From the NCBI GenBank assembly GCA_947494715.1, contig CANLWG010000005.1:248001-312000 (forward strand): 64,000 bases of DNA. The letters run 5' to 3'. The position numbers and the translations under genes are program-made. Below, one piece after another: positions 63,793 through 64,000 of this stretch. This DNA is from an uncultured Flavobacteriaceae bacterium (GTDB lineage: Bacteria > Bacteroidota > Bacteroidia > Flavobacteriales > Flavobacteriaceae). Numbering within the stretch: the stretch's first letter is position 1; the number at the start of each line of letters is the position of its first letter. The notes beneath the pieces are model-generated. The model searched no databases and had not been told where the DNA came from. It saw only the letters and a program-made list of their open reading frames with translations.

Positions 63793-64000
63793 GTCTTTAA
63801 TTCAGGGAGTGGATCTTTCCTGTTCCAAGTCCCAATTGATTTATAGGGTTGAAACCTGCAAAACATTTCCTCCCTATACCAATTCAACTGCCGTGTCTTT
63901 TCAATCGCCTTCCGGTGCGCATCGCTATGATAGGCAAAATCCATAAGCGATTCTTTATCTTGCCAGATACTAAATGTAGCCATTTGTGTAAAAGGCACCT
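63780..64000 (-). CDS. partial CrtA-like (spheroidene monooxygenase family) protein, 3' end
   Basis: C-terminal ~73 residues; the gene continues beyond the right edge, so the apparent GTG at 63998 is internal. Family features: FTQMATFSIWQDKESLMDFA, AYHSDAHRKAIEKTRQLNWY, REEMFCRFQPYKSIGTWN. CrtA enzymes add keto groups to the carotenoid chain (2-ketolation). Convergent with the cruF-like gene, overlapping by 13 bp. Truncated by the window, not a broken gene as far as can be told. Confidence 0.75.

Overview
The window comes from a bacterium of the Bacteroidota, most likely a marine member of the Flavobacteriaceae. Several features point there: an ECF sigma/FecR/SusC-SusD group, a type IX secretion C-terminal domain, Bacteroidota-type -7 boxes (TAnnTTTG), relaxed lipoboxes and a flavobacterial carotenoid operon. 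Species cannot be named from the sequence alone. No ribosomal RNA, prophage or CRISPR array was seen; there is one tRNA-Leu(GAG).

Layout. 0.3-7.4 kb: ECF sigma, anti-sigma FecR, SusC-like and SusD-like genes ending at a strong terminator. 7.6-11.4 kb (minus strand): a glycosyltransferase, a 63-residue cysteine-rich double-glycine peptide and a C39-like/VKOR/thioredoxin fusion, together resembling a disulfide-rich RiPP locus. 11.9-25.9 kb: mixed housekeeping and accessory genes (response regulator, exported methyltransferase, serine hydrolase, HGSNAT-like acyltransferase, TolB-like propellers, DJ-1, membrane-bound AraC regulator, DUF808, enolase-superfamily enzyme). Within it are signs of decay: a probable frameshift at 15.5 kb, a truncated alpha-L-rhamnosidase and an NTF2 gene fragment.

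26.0-40.0 kb and 44.2-51.5 kb: what I consider the main system. It holds glycan synthesis and export genes (a receiver-GT2 fusion, GT-C-like membrane protein, GT4, flippase with STAS partner, GH5-like enzyme, TPR/beta-barrel outer-membrane protein), a T9SS-exported surface protein, an unlisted 36-residue membrane peptide, and a signalling operon: response regulator, H-NOX, PAS histidine kinase, Hpt and LytTR regulator. Six promoters on the minus strand share one element: direct repeats near CCRTTC and CCATCC spaced 21 bp, with TACAG between them starting exactly 61 bp from the end of the -7 box. They precede the receiver-GT2, GT4, STAS-flippase, T9SS protein, small peptide and signalling-operon genes. 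The simplest reading is a heme/NO-sensing, autoregulated LytTR regulon controlling a surface polysaccharide and adhesin.

40.0-44.2 kb: an AT-rich, repeat-rich insertion between the two halves of that system. It carries a degenerate ClpC-like ATPase fused to a TIR/deoxyribosyltransferase-like domain, a coupled stand-alone copy of that domain (possible defence module), a CPBP protease and a DUF559 nuclease flanked by REP-like repeats.

51.7-57.7 kb: a DUF1501/PSCyt-DUF1553 pair, the tRNA and a DUF1080 lipoprotein. 58.0-64.0 kb: a CarH/LitR-like B12 photoreceptor regulator followed by crtI, crtB, crtZ, a CrtD-like desaturase and a CruF-like hydratase, converging on a partial CrtA-like gene. This points to light-controlled synthesis of a hydroxylated, probably monocyclic carotenoid of the saproxanthin/myxol type.
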